This document shows, in pieces, positions 1 through 21,100 of a stretch of DNA of 64,000 bases (positions within the stretch are counted from its first letter, which is position 1; each line of letters opens with the position of its first letter). Origin of the DNA: Stichopus chloronotus. Taxonomy: Eukaryota > Echinodermata > Holothuroidea > Aspidochirotida > Stichopodidae. Where the stretch lies: assembly GCA_021234535.1 (NCBI GenBank), contig CM037832.1:10423575-10487574 (forward strand), written 5' to 3'. The position numbers and the translations under genes are program-made. The notes under the pieces are model-generated. The model was not told the DNA's origin and did not search any database. It saw nothing but the letters and a program-made list of their open reading frames with translations.

Positions 1-349
1 GTAGACAGGTTCATGGGTAGACAGGTAGACAGATAAGTAAGGTAGGCTAGTTAGATAGGTTGGTAGATAAGAACAATCTAATGTATGTTACAACTTCGGA
101 CACTTATGTTTTAGTTTGCACTGCCATGAAATTTAATCGATGGAATCAGTCACTTGGAACTATGGTAATCACCGGTAACAATATCAATTCAATCTCCCCA
201 TAGAACTTAAATGCATGAGGAAAAAAAAAATAAGACATTTGTTTTAAGGATGAAGCACCTTAATTTCATAGAAAGTCAGAGATAAAGTTTCAAAACATTC
301 CATGGGCTTTGCATGATAAATCACGTCATTTAAGTCATTGACTTATGAG
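1..349. other. Non-coding left edge with short GTAGACAG repeats
   Basis: The first 70 bases contain three copies of GTAGACAG (at 1, 17 and 25) followed by related GTAGATAG-like words, probably the end of a short tandem repeat continuing outside the window. The rest shows no gene-like signal. Confidence 0.5.
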
Positions 350-860
350 ACGAGGACACGGGGCAGTCTGTGCACTCTGTGACACCATGTGACAACAAAC
401 GTAACAGTTGCATGTGACATTTAGGACACAGAGAGAAAACCGTAAGTGACAGAATTTTCCTAGCTCATCCACACAAGTTCGAAAAAATAAACACATGCAT
501 CCGGCGTCATAAAGTTTTGTGCTACTTCTAATTGAAATAAGTTAAACATCACATGTTACAAAGTTATTTACATCAACAGTACATGTAAGACGTTGATGTA
601 ACAAACAATAAGGCAAATGTCACACCTGTCACATAACGCCATTATAGTATGAAACCCTTAAGGTGACCACTTAATCATTTAATGTGATACCTTGATGTAA
701 ATGTCTCTTTTGATGTGACAAAAACCGCTATGACACAGTTGACGTGATAAATAAACAGTTCCATTTCGTGTGACAAATAAAGAATCCAAAACTTTAAACA
801 CTTTTGAAGGAAACAATTGAATTAACGGCGAGTGTCACAACATGATATGATGCAATTCAT
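350..860. repeat. Degenerate GTGACA/TGTCAC-rich stretch
   Basis: About ten copies of the word TGTGACA, close variants of it or its complement TGTCACA occur in 500 bases, for example near 379, 389, 412, 617, 626, 715, 769 and 833. Spacing is irregular, about 10-60 bases. It may be a decayed minisatellite or a clustered binding site. A smaller group of the same words recurs at about 4826-4866. Confidence 0.4.
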
Positions 861-1204
861 CGGGGACAAAATTAACACTAATGCTTTAAGTACTGTCAGA
901 CAGAAAACCTTACGATCCAACTTACATCAAAATCAAAGTTGACAACCGAGGCAAATAAATTTCGAAACCTAACTATGATAATGTGTTTTAAAACCTCCAT
1001 GCAAGACTTTAATCTTCTGCTTAACAATCTGTAGTTGGTATTTGCTTTTCCCAGCTAGTTCCAGTTGATATGCTCAATTGGCCGCAACAGCGAACGTCTG
1101 TTCGCAGTTAAAATTGTGTCAGGATATTTTCCCAAACACGGTCTTTTTATTTTCAGTACTTTTTTATTAGTGTCAATTGGATCTTGCACATTACAACAGT
1201 GAAA

Positions 1205-1408
1205 AGGAAGTACAGCGTTTGTTTTACAGAAAGAAGTGATATTTTCAAAAGCTAATATTTGTGAACACAGAATGATAGATCATTCAAAATGAGGAAACAT
1301 GGCGGCCATTTTCACAAGAAATAAGTTTCTTACAGACAGAAATTCGGTATACTTGCAGACTGATTTGTTCATCCAAACTTTCAATAAATTAAAACGATGA
1401 TTCCGTAA
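1205..1408. mobile_element. Decayed, 3'-truncated copy of the 345-bp TTAA element
   Basis: This stretch aligns collinearly with the first 200 bases or so of the elements at 35522 and 54126. Shared blocks include GCGTTTGTTTTACAGAAAG, AGAATGATAGAT and AAGAAATAAGTTTCTTACAG. By eye about three quarters of positions agree. The start is eroded (AGGAAGTACAGCGTTT instead of AGGGAAATAGGGCGTTT) and the right part, including the second terminal inverted repeat, is missing. It is therefore an old copy of the same family. Confidence 0.75.
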
Positions 1409-1753
1409 CTGTGTGGATCTGACGGGATCCAATCAGTTCGCTGTTCATATTGAACTTCTGGCTTAACATAATATTCTGAACAATTTTATTCCTGACTGAG
1501 CCAGAAACACTCTTGAAAAGGTCATGCGCAGAAATTGAACATACAGTTGATATGTTGACCCAAAATATGGTTACATCAACAGAAATGCACAAACAAGCAC
1601 ATTTTGAGCTGAAAACGACAAAACAAAGAGACTAGTGGCAACCAAAAAAAAAAAAACTGTTAGGCCAGTGAGGCTACGAGTAGCATTTGCACAATGTCTG
1701 TTTTGGGGCAGGTTACTCGGAGGAAAACTACAGCAAAAGCTTTGTCGAGTAAT
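1409..1753. other. Non-coding spacer
   Basis: No gene, RNA gene or recognisable element was seen. Open frames on both strands are short and lack protein-like composition. Confidence 0.4.
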
Positions 1754-2235
1754 TTTCACAACTATTGTACGTATCCTCTCGGTAAAGTATATCTCTCGCA
1801 ACTATTGAACCTATCCTCTTGGCAAAGAATTTCTCACAACTATTGTACCTATCTTCCCGGTAAAGTATCTCGCACAATTACTGTACATATCCTCCTAGTA
1901 AAGTTTTTTTTCTCACAACTACTGTACCTATCATCCTGTCAAAGTATCTATCGCAACTATTGAATCTATCCTCTTGGTAAAGTATTCTCACAGCTATTGT
2001 ACCTATCCTCCTGGTAAAGTATTTCTTACAGTTACTGTGCGTATCCTCCAGTCAAAGTATTTCTCACAACTATTGCACATATCCTCCTCGAAATTTTCTT
2101 TACAAGTATTATACCTGTCCTCCTGGTCAAGTATTTCTCACAACTAGTGCACCTATCCTCCTGGCAAAAGATCTCTCACGACTACTGTGTCTATCCTTCT
2201 AGTAAAGTTAAAGTATTTCTATCTATCCTCCTTAT
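1754..2235. repeat. Minisatellite, about 38-bp unit, about 12 copies
   Basis: A tandem array whose unit reads approximately CTATCCTCCTGGTAAAGTAT followed by TTCTCACAACTATTGTAC. About 12 units follow one another head to tail, each 36-41 bases long. They differ by substitutions and small length changes, so the array is old and not freshly homogenised. Open frames across it are a by-product of the repeat and not a gene. Confidence 0.9.
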
Positions 2236-2527
2236 AACTATAGGCCACCAATCCTTCTTGAACAGGAGGACATTGACGGTAATCGAAGAATGTGATACGT
2301 GATGCAGTTGTTTAATATATTGCATCCGGAGGATGGTTGTTTCATCTACAAGGGGTGTTCCCTCTTCGAAGTCTCCATTTATATCTGTATTGCAAGGTTT
2401 TCCTATATCTATGTCAATGAAAAAATGGTAACTATGCTGGTAGAAGGGCTCTCCGTGCATTCTGTTTGAGCATGTACGTGGCGTCACTAAATTCAGGCTT
2501 GAATGTAAGTTTATTCTGGGTGAAGCT

Positions 2528-2810
2528 TCACTCTGTTCGAGCGGAGAGTTGCAACTTTAGCAACTCCCTGGTTCGAGATTGCAATTTGCTCCACTCTGTT
2601 CGAAACTGTAGGTAGTTTCAGTCTATTCAGGCTTGTATAGGTAGCTAGATTCTGATTGGTCTTATGGGTATAGTTTTACTCTCTTCGAAATTGTAGGTCG
2701 CGTCACTCTGATCATGTTTGTTAAGTTACTTCACTTTGTTCAAGTCTGGAGGTAATTTTCTTCTGCTCAAGGCTTGTAGGTAGTTTCATTCTGTTCGAAT
2801 TGCCTTGTGA
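2528..2810. repeat. Degenerate tandem repeat, CACTCTGTTCGA-type
   Basis: The words CACTCTGTTCGA, TCGAAACTGTAGGTAG and variants recur at about 2530, 2592, 2679, 2705, 2731 and 2775, spaced 25-65 bases apart. The unit is too diverged to define precisely by eye. It lies 300 bases after the 38-bp minisatellite but shares no obvious unit with it. Confidence 0.5.
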
Positions 2811-9138
<6,328 letters not shown>

Positions 9139-12100
9139 ATACGAATAACGGTTTTTGAAATTTTCAAACTTCGAATATTCAAAACTTATATCTTCAAATT
9201 CTACTTCATTTGACTCATAACGTGATATTTTTGTTTAGGTAACATTGCTGCATATTCTTTATTAATAAATATGTTTTACACACATTTGATTCCTGGGTCT
9301 ATGTTGAATAGGTATGTGACAACTGTGTGATCAATTCTTGAATTTATTTCTGTGACAGAAGGGTTTTCCTTACCAAAAGATAGAGAGAGAGAATAGCTAG
9401 CTAGTACATGTCACATTCTTTCCATGAATCGGAATCAAACTCAACAACACCAAAACTGTTCCTTTTACATTTTCTTCATTTTGTTCTTCAACGTGAGAAC
9501 TTCTGTACCCCTGTGCAGGTTACGTATGTCTCTCCCAACGTCATCGATAAACAGAGTTAATGTCAAAAACGATGAATAAAGACGAAGCCACCCTTCGGAT
9601 GTATACATTTAAGCCAACGACGGGGTCTTCGTCTATATACCCTAGGATAAGGTATACACTGCTTCATAGATGAGACTTCACATGGGAATGATAAATGAAG
9701 CAAAGCGAACCGTAAGTGTGCGATAAATTATCCATTTGTGTAAATAAGAATGCAAAGATTATGAAAGAAAAGAAAGGGATGAAGATAAGATGAATTATGT
9801 AAGCTTGAGAGGAATGTTTAATGACTATAATATACGAAAAAGTGCCTTTACCCTCAAAACAATGCCATACCGTGACAGATGAGTCTGGTTACTTAATATG
9901 CACAAGAGACTGTATTGTAGGAAGCCGTCTTAATCCTCCTCCCGCCCCCCCCCCCGCTACCCCTTTCCCATCAATACTTATGGCGATAAAAGCAACAATA
10001 ACAAAAATAAAACATACTTTGCAACTGAGTGAATACAGCATTTTTAACTGTTTTAATTTTTTGTTTTAACTATTTTATCTTTAAACTTTAAACTGTAATA
10101 ACTTCTACATTATTTATTTATACTTATTTTTGTTTATTTCTTTGAAAAGTGACGTTATGAACACACCCCCACCCTCAGCCTCCAAGAGTATCTTCAGTCG
10201 TCCCTTCAATTGATTGAATTAAAAGTGACATCCTACTGGCAAACGTGCATTATGTTGATTCTTAAAAAAAAATATTATTTGTGATGTCGCAGCACAACTC
10301 TTATGATATATCAAGAAAAATGAATATGTCCCACTGACCCAAATATATGGGTGGTTTTATTCAAATGTGCGGTTTTAACTGCGTGGAAAGAGCATCGAGA
10401 AATAAATACGTCATAGAAGAAATTAATGGTATCGTAACTACGCTCAAACACATACACACAAACCACGGTTCCACCTTGTCTGGAGTGATATCATTTATCT
10501 TCGGGCGCCGTCACGGCCAAAATCACCTAAGAAAACGAACGTTGTTTACGGAGAGGACGAATTTATTGGATCCGAATGGGAAATACCTCACTCCTTTCGC
10601 CGTTCGAAGCAAAACGGAATCCGAAAATCACTATTTACCACATTTGGTATGGAAAACACGTTTTTTGAGGGGAAAGGTTTACCAGTTACTAACTCCTAGT
10701 CCAATGCAGACACCGCCACCACAGTTTGCCCAGATTCTTCCCTCGTTTTTCTCTCTTTTTAGTTTCTTCTTTTTCATTTTTTTTCCTCCCAACTAGTGTC
10801 CTAATAATTTCCGTAACTATTGAGCTATTGTTAAGGCGAGTCATTATCGATTCATCAGAATGAAACGGAAATTCGCCCCGATTGAGATAAGGGCTGTTCT
10901 TTCCCCCTGTTCTGGTAATCGTTCGGTATCTATAAGGAGGTCATTATTAATTGCTATATGAGATCTTTACCACGCAATCGAGGCCTTTCGGAAATTGTCC
11001 TATGAGATATTCCTCTTTTTCTTTCATTTTTTCTGTCTTATTATTCGTGTTTTGTGTGTGTGTGTATGTGTGTGTATGTGTGTGTCAGCCAATCGTATCC
11101 CATGCAGTCAGTGTTTGGTTGTTGTGTTCGTCGGTAAGTGTAGCGAGCAGGTACCTCTTGTAAGACTGACACGAGGAGACTCAGACTTATAAATAGAAAG
11201 CAGGAAAAAAAAAAATGAATTACCTTAAGAAACTGGATTAATGTGACGTGACATAGTTTGAGCACTTCACCGAAGGTCACGCCTTAAAAGTGGTTCAATT
11301 GACATCGCAGGCACATTAAAAAAAAGAGCACAGTTTAAGATGTGAAAATAAAGAGAACTTATTTTCTTTGTCAGCAGAAGATTAGCCAAAGAACTAAACG
11401 TGAAACTGGCGCTAAGTTGAAAAGTGAGACACAGTGATGTTCTTGTCAAGAAACTTCATATAGTTTCGGTTGGACGAGCTTGACAATTACTTGTTAGACA
11501 GATTCTCTGTGATGAGTGGAGGGGGTGGGGAAACTCCGGCGCTGCCCCCTCCCCCACCTCTCAAATCCACCCTGTCATGCTTATTCACATAGACATGATA
11601 AATACGAAGTGACAGGCAGTTGTTTGTCGTTAACCTTGTAGCAAACTGCAGTTCCTTATTTTCTTGCTGATATTATCAAAAGTCAAAAAAAAAAAGAAAA
11701 AAAAAAGGCACCTCTAAGAAGAAAGCTCCTATAGGTATCAAGTAATAAACCATTCAACCATCCACATACCAGCCACGAGGCGTAACTGGTTCATTGTTCT
11801 TTTCGCTTTTGTCATTTTGTTGTATACGTTTGAAAGATTTTTTTGGATGGATCACAGTACTAAAACGTGACCTCTGCTGCCCCTGTGTCAACGACTAACA
11901 CGCGAAGTCCCTTGCACTATGCGAACACTTACGTGCGGAGTTATGTAAGTTACATAACACAGCAAGCAGCCAGCCGAATGTTTCTCCGACATGATAGTCC
12001 AATGTCATGCATCGGTTCCTTACAAATATGACTTCTCTACATACAGGTGAGTTCCCCCATATGTGAAAGTTCCATTGGTAAGGAGTTAGTTACCACCCGT

Positions 12101-15100
12101 GTACAGAAACAGTCATCTGCAGGGGATTGTGGAGGGGACGGAGAGGAGGATCATTTGGAAATGGCGTTAATACCGGTAACACATTCGTGATCTTTGGGAA
12201 GCACTCTGAATGGTAAAACACGAATATCTCAGAGGTAGTTATCAGAACAGACGAGTGAATGGTTCCTCTGTAACGGCATAGGCTCTAACGACTGAGAAAG
12301 AGTTTTCATCCGGACCTGAAAATAAGTCCAGAACAAATGTGTCATAATGAGAATGTACATAAAAAGATTCAAAACTAACAATAAGACTATAAAAGTAAAT
12401 GTAGAGTCTGAAAAGCGAAATAACATTGTCAAAACAGCGCGAAAACGATGAACAATTGAGAGATACATCAAAGAAATGAAAATGTGAGACGGTAAAGCAC
12501 ACATATTATGAAATATTACACAAACATGTAAATTTTATGTTAATTATGTAAATAGAAATCTGTCTGGTATACCATCAGAAAAACACATCAACTAATTAAA
12601 AGAGAGTATGAGAAAATCAGTGAGATACTTCAAATGACTATTGATATTTATCAACTTAAATGAAAAGGCTTCATGAAATGGAGACAAATTAAGATATGAT
12701 TAAATCTATAACGGACCTGTTGAAACATGTGGTCAAAAAAATTAAATTCTATTTTAAAAGGAACAAAAGATGAGACAGTCTTAACAGTATATTAAAGCGT
12801 CTAGAAACCAAATCATCAATAAGTAATTTTGTTTACGGTACACTATGTTCGATGCCGAGAGGTGCTTTTGTCTAACCAAAGGTACCAGAGTCGGATACAT
12901 GTGATTTGGCGAGTAGATTACATACAAAGGGGGGAAAAAAGAAGATAAGAAATTAATTAGAAACTCTAAACTTAAGCAACTGATGTCAGAGCTCAGAGGA
13001 AATCTCACACTGTCAAAAGAGTCCGGTCAAAACAGTCACGAGGACTTGATTATGTTATTTTTTTCTGTCATAGTCTGAAGATTATAATCAGAAGACTCCT
13101 TGCAAAAAAGACTAATTACATTACGAAATGGGACTCGCTTACATGAGAATATTGTGAAACACGTTTGTGATGTCACTTGCAGAATGGAAGTGACGTCATT
13201 AATCTTACGTAACCGTGGCCCTTGGAATAATCCGGTTGCGGGTGGATGGAAATGGACTACAATACAATTGCTTACCGAGGCAAATTTGACGACAATAATC
13301 CACAATTATGCAGATACGTGCTTGTTCAAGAAAGGTTAAATTAACTATATTCATTGTCAAAAGATTTATTTACATTATCGAAAGACGCAATCTATTTTCC
13401 TGGAATTCCTTTGATCGTGTGTACATATAGAGGTATGTGTAGGCATAGGCTATGTGACTACATCCTGAATAAGGAATTTTATACTGAGCTGACAATAAAG
13501 GCGCACATTATATTGTGGTGTTTCAATCATTTTCATTTTCGTCTTCCTTTATTATTTTGATACCATTTATGAGTATGTTTTCTTTTGTTTGGAGACAAAA
13601 AATGTAATTATTACAACATTTTTTTTCCATGCAAGAACATTTTTCTCCAGTTGAATTTGTTTCACGAGGTTAGATCAATGTGGTCAGTTAAGTTAATCGA
13701 GTCTCTTTCAGGTACTTTCCATTCCAAAAGGAGACTATAATTCTGACAAGAAACACCTCATTTTGACGTTTCCAAGAAATTTTAAGTTAACATACAGCAG
13801 TACCACCATGGGTCACCAGTTCCGTAAGTAGATCAAAGTCAACATTAACTGAACACAATAATAGTTTAATTTTTGTGGTGTGAACGATTTAGAGAGACAC
13901 GATAGGCCTCTAGTCGGCCAGACAAACGAAAGATAGGTTATATTTATTTGTCTATTTATTTACTTGTTTTATTTATTTTATATTTTTGAATGGAACTTAA
14001 TTCAGAGGCCACAAAAATATGACGACCGTAGTAAGGCATATGAGCCCATGCCCACCTGGAATAACGGACTGATCAAGTGCTGCGTTGTTTCTCTGCAGTA
14101 GCTCCACGGTTGCTCAAATCAAGTGCCTTTTGGTAAATTACCACTCCTGCAAAATGTCCCGTAATTTGACTATTATTGGAACAAAAGAAGCCCCCTGGTG
14201 CTTCAGTGTTTTAAAAAATTCATTTCAAAAAGTCCAATAGCGCCCGAGTAAATACATCGACAAAATCATCATTAAGTTTGTGTAACTAATTTAAAAAGTC
14301 TCTTATGAGAGAGGTTTAGTTCATTTTTATCTCATTCTCCCATCTTTTAAAGTTACTGACCATATCAGTATGTCCAGCAGTTTTCCACCATTCCACCTCT
14401 CTCCGCTACTGGCCGCCTCTCTCCGCTTCTCCTTCTCTCTTTCCACCCCCCCCCCCCTCCATCTCTCTCTGTGTCTCTGTGGTTCGTCTCTTTTTAGTGG
14501 CCTCCCGACCTTTCATCAGCTCTTACAATTCTTCTTAAATCCAGTTGTGATAGCCTTCGTATATGTTCTTCATATCGTTATCAATTTTATTGGAATGAAA
14601 TCACAATTTATATGAAGATTTGTCAATCTGCAGAGAAAAGTCCGTCTTCTCTAGGTGACTAAATTTGGGGAAAATTGAACAGAATCAATATTTGCTTTAT
14701 CACACCCTTATCAATCACTCAACGTCTACTTACAAAATACACATAATGTGCTAAAATCATGTCTCGAGAAGACCTTTTCTGCATTGACAGAACATGACGT
14801 GATATCCAGATGTATAACATGATGGTTAGGGTATGGTCCTCTCGAGGAGGCATAAACATGTATGATGTCACGTGAGGATCGGCTGCAAACACTTTAAAAG
14901 TCATGAATATGCAGCATGCAATAAACAATTACATCATTCGTCACGTGGTGTTTCTTCAGCCGCCGACTGATGAAAGACAATATAAATGCACACATTCATA
15001 CATATATAGTGTGATGAGGAATCTTTTTCAACTTGTCGAATATACCAACTTTTCAAACGACCCCAAAAAAGAAACCTAAGTAAAACGCAGAGAACAATTT

Positions 15101-18100
15101 CCGATGAAGTGAAATCGAATACTTTTTTTTTTATTCAAAACGAAAGTCACGCAAAGACAGGAACAGACTAAGCGTCAGAATGTGATACATCTGCTAAATT
15201 AAAATTACACTATTAAATGAGATGTGGCTTTTGCGGTCGGTACGCTGTCATCTTATGCTTTTCTTGATGGATGCATGTATGTGTAAAAGTGCTATACTCT
15301 AGAAACGTTTCAAAGTTAAGTACTTGTCAACATAAAAAGTTATAAAACCCTCTGATAGGTAACATAGTTAGAGACAACGTATACCAATTTGCACCCGATT
15401 TTAGGAAAGTTCAACTTTGCATATACAGAATATACTGTGACACGTACGTCAGAGATGTTTATCGATCAGGTGTCTTCCTGTAACACCATATGGATGACAT
15501 CCAGAAGTATGGATCGCCTATTAAAAGTACTATGTCATTATGATGCTTGCTTACTAAGTTACTAACTATATACAACTATGTGCATACATCTATATACCTT
15601 TATACTACACTATATATAACTTATATATACACATAGTTACAGTTTTATATATAGTTTTATATAGTTTGATGTATATATATATATATATATATGTCACTTA
15701 CGTATAACTTTTATATATGCATGCATATGTTTGCGAGCACAATACTTTCACTTACATAGAGACAGGAAGAAACGGTGTTCTGCACATGAGCATCGCTAAT
15801 CATCGCTAATCATAATCCTTTAGTAAATAACTCTTTTTACTTTTTCAGGGATGATATAAACCACATGATTCGTGTACGATACATGCATTATGTCATATTT
15901 CTCTTTTTTTTTTTGAGGTCATAAACAATACGAAACTGTGAAGGTAAAGTTTGAATAAAAAAACTCGGGGAATGACGGTGAGCTGCTCTTCCGCCTCCTT
16001 GGTTATTGTTTGCTTTGAGTTCAATCACTGTTAGGATAAACTTATTGCCTAACGACAATAAACAAGGTTATAATATAAAAATATTTACATCTTCTTAAGC
16101 AGGGGTTCGACATTCCATTTGATTGACGTATTGCTATGTGTAACACAGTCTAATGCCAAAGCTCTGAAACAATCCCAAAAAAAAAAAAACATATTTGCCT
16201 CTTATTTTGTCACATACTGTCTTGCCACATCGAGAACGAGTATACCGTAACCAGTTTTTTTTTTCTTAACCACTGTAGAAAGATTTTCATTGTTTCTCTG
16301 GGTTGGTCCTGTATTTTTCCATTATGGCGCTTTTAGCCGTATAAATCATAAGCGACTGTTGTCAAGCCTACACTGGTGGTCCTGCATGCGAGAAAGAAGA
16401 GGTCGAATCTCTATATTTTACCCTCGAAAATAACTATTCAGTGAAAGGAAAGGCTTGTTCGGCCAATATACGTCCCCACTTTTTAAGCGAAGGTTATCGT
16501 TTCTTCCATAGTCCGCCTTTTACCCGCCCACGAGGAGGATTTGACTTCTCAGAGCTTCCTCGCATACATACAAATACACACATACACCCGGACAGTATAT
16601 ATCAGTAACCTTGATAGTCTCAAGAAAATGAGTTCGTAATTAGAGAATCTAGTGTATAAGTTTGACGTAAACGATGAACAAACGAACGGTTATTACAATC
16701 AGGACGGTATGCACGTGTCATGGAACGAAATCTTGGCGATACAAAAAAAAAAGAGAGAAGTGTCATGGATAAAAATGGCGGTAAATTATCAAAAAGAGAC
16801 GACGACGTGAATAAGCCCGAGAAAAAAAATTTCAACTTGAGTAAATTTTGAAAGAAGTCATGCCGAAACGATTTTACGTCGAGAATAGAAGGAGAAAACA
16901 TCAGAAAATTTTGACCAAATAAGTTTTTATAAAATAACAAAAGGAAAAGGTCTCAATTTCGCTAGGAAAATGAAACTGAAATAATATCAAGTTATGTACG
17001 GATAGTTCCCGCGACAGCCGAGAAAGAGGACATGATATTTCGACGATTGGGCTGAAAAGGAAAGTATGCCATTTCAGCGAGATCAAAGACAAACAAATTA
17101 CTTGCGTGAAGCCGTCAACAAGCAAATGAATAACAAATTTGGCTACAAAATGAACCGATATTTGTAGTGGCATTTCTTTTTCAGATACCGTTATATTTTG
17201 ATCTCGTTTCTTTAGAAGATTATAGTGTCAGGCACAAACATGGAAACAGTTTGACAGGACTAATAACGTTCCAAATAAGACGTGGGTAACTTTATTAACT
17301 ATATAGGCTATATACTCCGTAGCTGTACATAACAGTGTTGGCATTACGATTCCAAGCAAATTTAAATTACAGCACGAATCAATGTTGCCTGCAGCCATCA
17401 CAGAAAGCAAAATGATCTTAGTAGAGCTAGCGTTTATTTATTTATTTTTTTTTTGTATAATGAAGTTTATACGTCGAAATATTATTTTACCCCGACGTAT
17501 CATAATGTTGGCAATATCATCGGATGCAGTACGATGAACAATTAGTTACGTATTTTGGGGGCAAGATGGATATGCCATGTATCATAGGCTTATAGATGAG
17601 ATCAATGAATAAACATTTGTGCATACAAATTAAGGTGATGATTGGTTAATACCTCCTAAATAGCAATTTGAAGGTAGTTACCATTCAAACATTATTATAG
17701 AAGTATTTCTCTTTTTTCCCCTAATTTAATTTCTAGAACAATGATAACGAACATATATGTGATTTTCATCAATTACAAAATCAATCAAAAAAAAAATGGT
17801 TATCCATACATTCCACAAATTTGTTCCTCTTTGCAATTACAAGCATGTTGAAGACTCTTTAGTTAAATTTGATATCTCTTGATTCTCAGATGGGGAATTA
17901 CTTGAAATACGTAATTGTGACGCCACACGTTTCCCAACAATGGAAAGGATAAAAGGAATTTTACTTTTTTTCTTTAGCTCTTTCCAACCTTAACATTTTA
18001 AAATAAACGTTCTTGATTCTAAACGTTCTTCAAAGTGACACAAAACAACCATGATATATTTACGTTAACACATTAAGACAGATATGTTGAAGATAAAAAA

Positions 18101-21100
18101 TGAAAAAAGGGTGTGGAATTTCTAGAAACCGGTACAAGAAATTAAAAAGAAAAATGTCAACGAATTTCAATAGATGTTCAATAGAACAAACAAAAACAAA
18201 CCGCCAGCAGATCATGAAGAACATCTTGAGGACAGAAAATTTTGGAATCTACAGATAAAACAATGAACAAATGTCTGTAAATGCTCATCATTTATACTAC
18301 TTCCAAATGTTCTGGTCGTACCGTCAAACATCGGAAAACTCGATTAGAGTTCTTGGAATGGGACTTCAATATAGCTTTCTTGACTTGCATTGTGTTTTAG
18401 GAGTGTGTGTGTGTGTGTTTGTTTGTTTGTTTGGTTGGTTGGGTGTATATTTTTCAGATAAAGGCATTATTTTTGTAACAACTGTTTTCTTGTGTTTCTG
18501 ACATCAAATTACGATAAATGTCTGATCTCGCCAAATAAACAAAAGAAATACAGAAGAAAATACAAAAAAAAAGAGGGAAGATATGAAACAGAGGGCAGTA
18601 TTTGCGGATTCCTGGCTAGGTTCTTTAGTGGAAAGATATATACTTTCTTTAACTCTGTTATGGGGAAAGTTTCTTTCATTTCATGCAATCGTATCAACTA
18701 CAGGAGAGGTATTTAGAAACAATGTTGCCTCTCTTAAACGAAAACAAGTCAAATTTAACATCTTACACTCTAGAACTTTCTCAATAGTTTAACTATCACT
18801 CAAGCAACGCTGTCATCATTCAAGTAATCGAATATGAAGCTATAAAAAGTTTGGGAGTTTGTAACATTGTTTGCATTTTGTGCAGAAATGCTGATCGATT
18901 CAGCAGAGTTCAAATCGACCTTCGAAGTTACAGAAACACATTCAATCACAATAAAACAAAAAAAAATCAACAAAAGGTATGTACATTGCATTGTCTCTCG
19001 TAAAACCTTTGAAGGGAAGGAAGTTTTTCCTCTTTTTTTGTTTTGTTTTTTGGTTTAACCAAAACCTTCGGAGATGGAGAGAAAACGGCATTCCATGGTA
19101 AACGATTCGAGCGTCCATCTAATGCAAAATCCACGTGTGACTGCAGAGCCAGCTAATCTTACATTTCCGCCTGCGAAAATCATATCCAAAGAGGGAAACA
19201 GCTACGCTCAACTTTAGCATGCATGGCAGTCTCCTGTGTTTTAAACTAGTCACAACTTCTTCCTGGAACTGAAATACACAAATAATACTTGGATGGAATT
19301 CTGTTTAAACTAATGATGGAGATTGTATTTGACGTTTGCCATACCTTCTTCCTTTGCTTTGGACTTTCCCTTTGATGAATCGTCACTAGAAACTCTGATC
19401 TTTTTGCAGGTTTCTGACTAAATTATGTCCCGTTTTTGCATTATTACGTTATGACGTAACAAAAATGTTGGCATAATACGTCAGGTGGTTTTTGGTTAGT
19501 AATCAAAGACGTTTTGGTTTTGGATGTCGAAATCTTTTGAACCTTCAAAAATGAGTTGACACAGGATTAATTATTTTGCCAATTAGATTTCTTCAAAATT
19601 TTAGGGGCTAAAGCACAAATCTCCACCAGATTTCGGAGAAAGTGTGCATTTAATGTAGAGACAGCTACGTAACCCGCTTTGTTTGATTTATAACATTATT
19701 CACTTTGTCGTGTATTTATTCAAATCCTACTCATGGTTTCATAATATGAAATTTAACTTAGTTTGCAACTTTAGTATGCCCATTAAATTGTTACAATGCT
19801 GTCTAATTATAATAGAAGAACGACAACATGCAAACCCTATGATACTTTGAGAACACGATGGGACAACTGAATTGGCAGGGGGAACGCATGCGCAATTGAT
19901 AATTCTCAACTGTGTTAAAGTAAAACGTTAATGACGTCACGTGACGTTGACAAGGTGAACGTGAGTTTTTTCTTCAAGATAAATGAAACTTGTGATCACC
20001 TGAAATAAAGGGTCAGAAAAAAAATTCTATGATTTTAACAGATTTTAGAGGATGACACATTCACTATTCGGCACAATTTTGTCTATCGGTCTGCTTAGGT
20101 TTGACAGGATAAAAAGTGAAGGGGAGAACATCTTTATAGCTCTCATTTGTGACTTAAATACCCCAATTCCATTAAGGTAAATTCGTTAATTTGATTATGG
20201 TTTATTTGGTACTGTTCACACGAGGGGTAAAGATGGCCAGTCACACCCCCTACATGTTTACCGAGGACATGGAGGGAGGTGGGGTAAAAAGATAAACGTC
20301 GGGTAACTGGATTAATGGATAAATATGACCGTTAACGCCTTAAAGTCATTCGGCCCATGTTATTGAACAACTCAAATAGCAATGTAACTGGAAAAAATAC
20401 CCACAGACACATAGTCCTGTATGACAGACTGACAGACAGACAGCTATAACCATGTGGAAGCATAAACGTGGTTAATAAGGACAAATTATAGCTTTTATTT
20501 TTTTTCAGTTCTGGTTGTCACGAGAATCAGACTGACGTCTCTGCAGCTATCTCGATTACATCATTTTGGTTTATGGTAATTAAAAATAAAACGAAATCAT
20601 CTGAACAATTTGCCTTCGTAGGAAGAGAATAATACTTAATTTATTATTGGCTGTTATTGGCACAGTCGGTATACACGTCTGGCCGGGAATGGTTGAACTC
20701 GGCGGTATTGTTTGAATGATTTCGTCAACAGGTACACGGATAACTAGATTTACATGCGCACGAACGCGAATTCAGACAGACACACACACACAGAGAGACA
20801 CACACACACGCACGGAAAAGGTGTTGAAGAGGTTTCATCTCGGTGGAGGCCATGCATAAAGTCACAAAGAGGAAACCATGACTAGAATCCATTAGTGGTG
20901 TACCATAGGCTCTTCAAACTGCGTGAGAATTTAGTCCGTAAACGAAATCTCTGCTCTGGAGTCAATAAATCCGCTTCAAAAAAGCGTTCATAATTCTATC
21001 TGATATGACAATATGATCTGGATATGAGATTTCAAATAGTCATTTTTTTACCTTTGCTGGCATTTAGGAAACTTTTGTCAAAGAAAGTTCGACAACAATA

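Noticed and set aside
2556..2590. Possible tRNA B-box (GGTTCGAG near 2571)
   Set aside because: No matching A-box, no acceptor or anticodon stem can be drawn, and the word belongs to the degenerate CTGTTCGA repeat.
10347..10796. 149-codon ATG frame on the plus strand
   Set aside because: No recognisable domain, a low-complexity proline/phenylalanine tail from C- and T-rich DNA, and no splice or promoter context. A frame of this length can occur by chance in 64 kb read in six frames.
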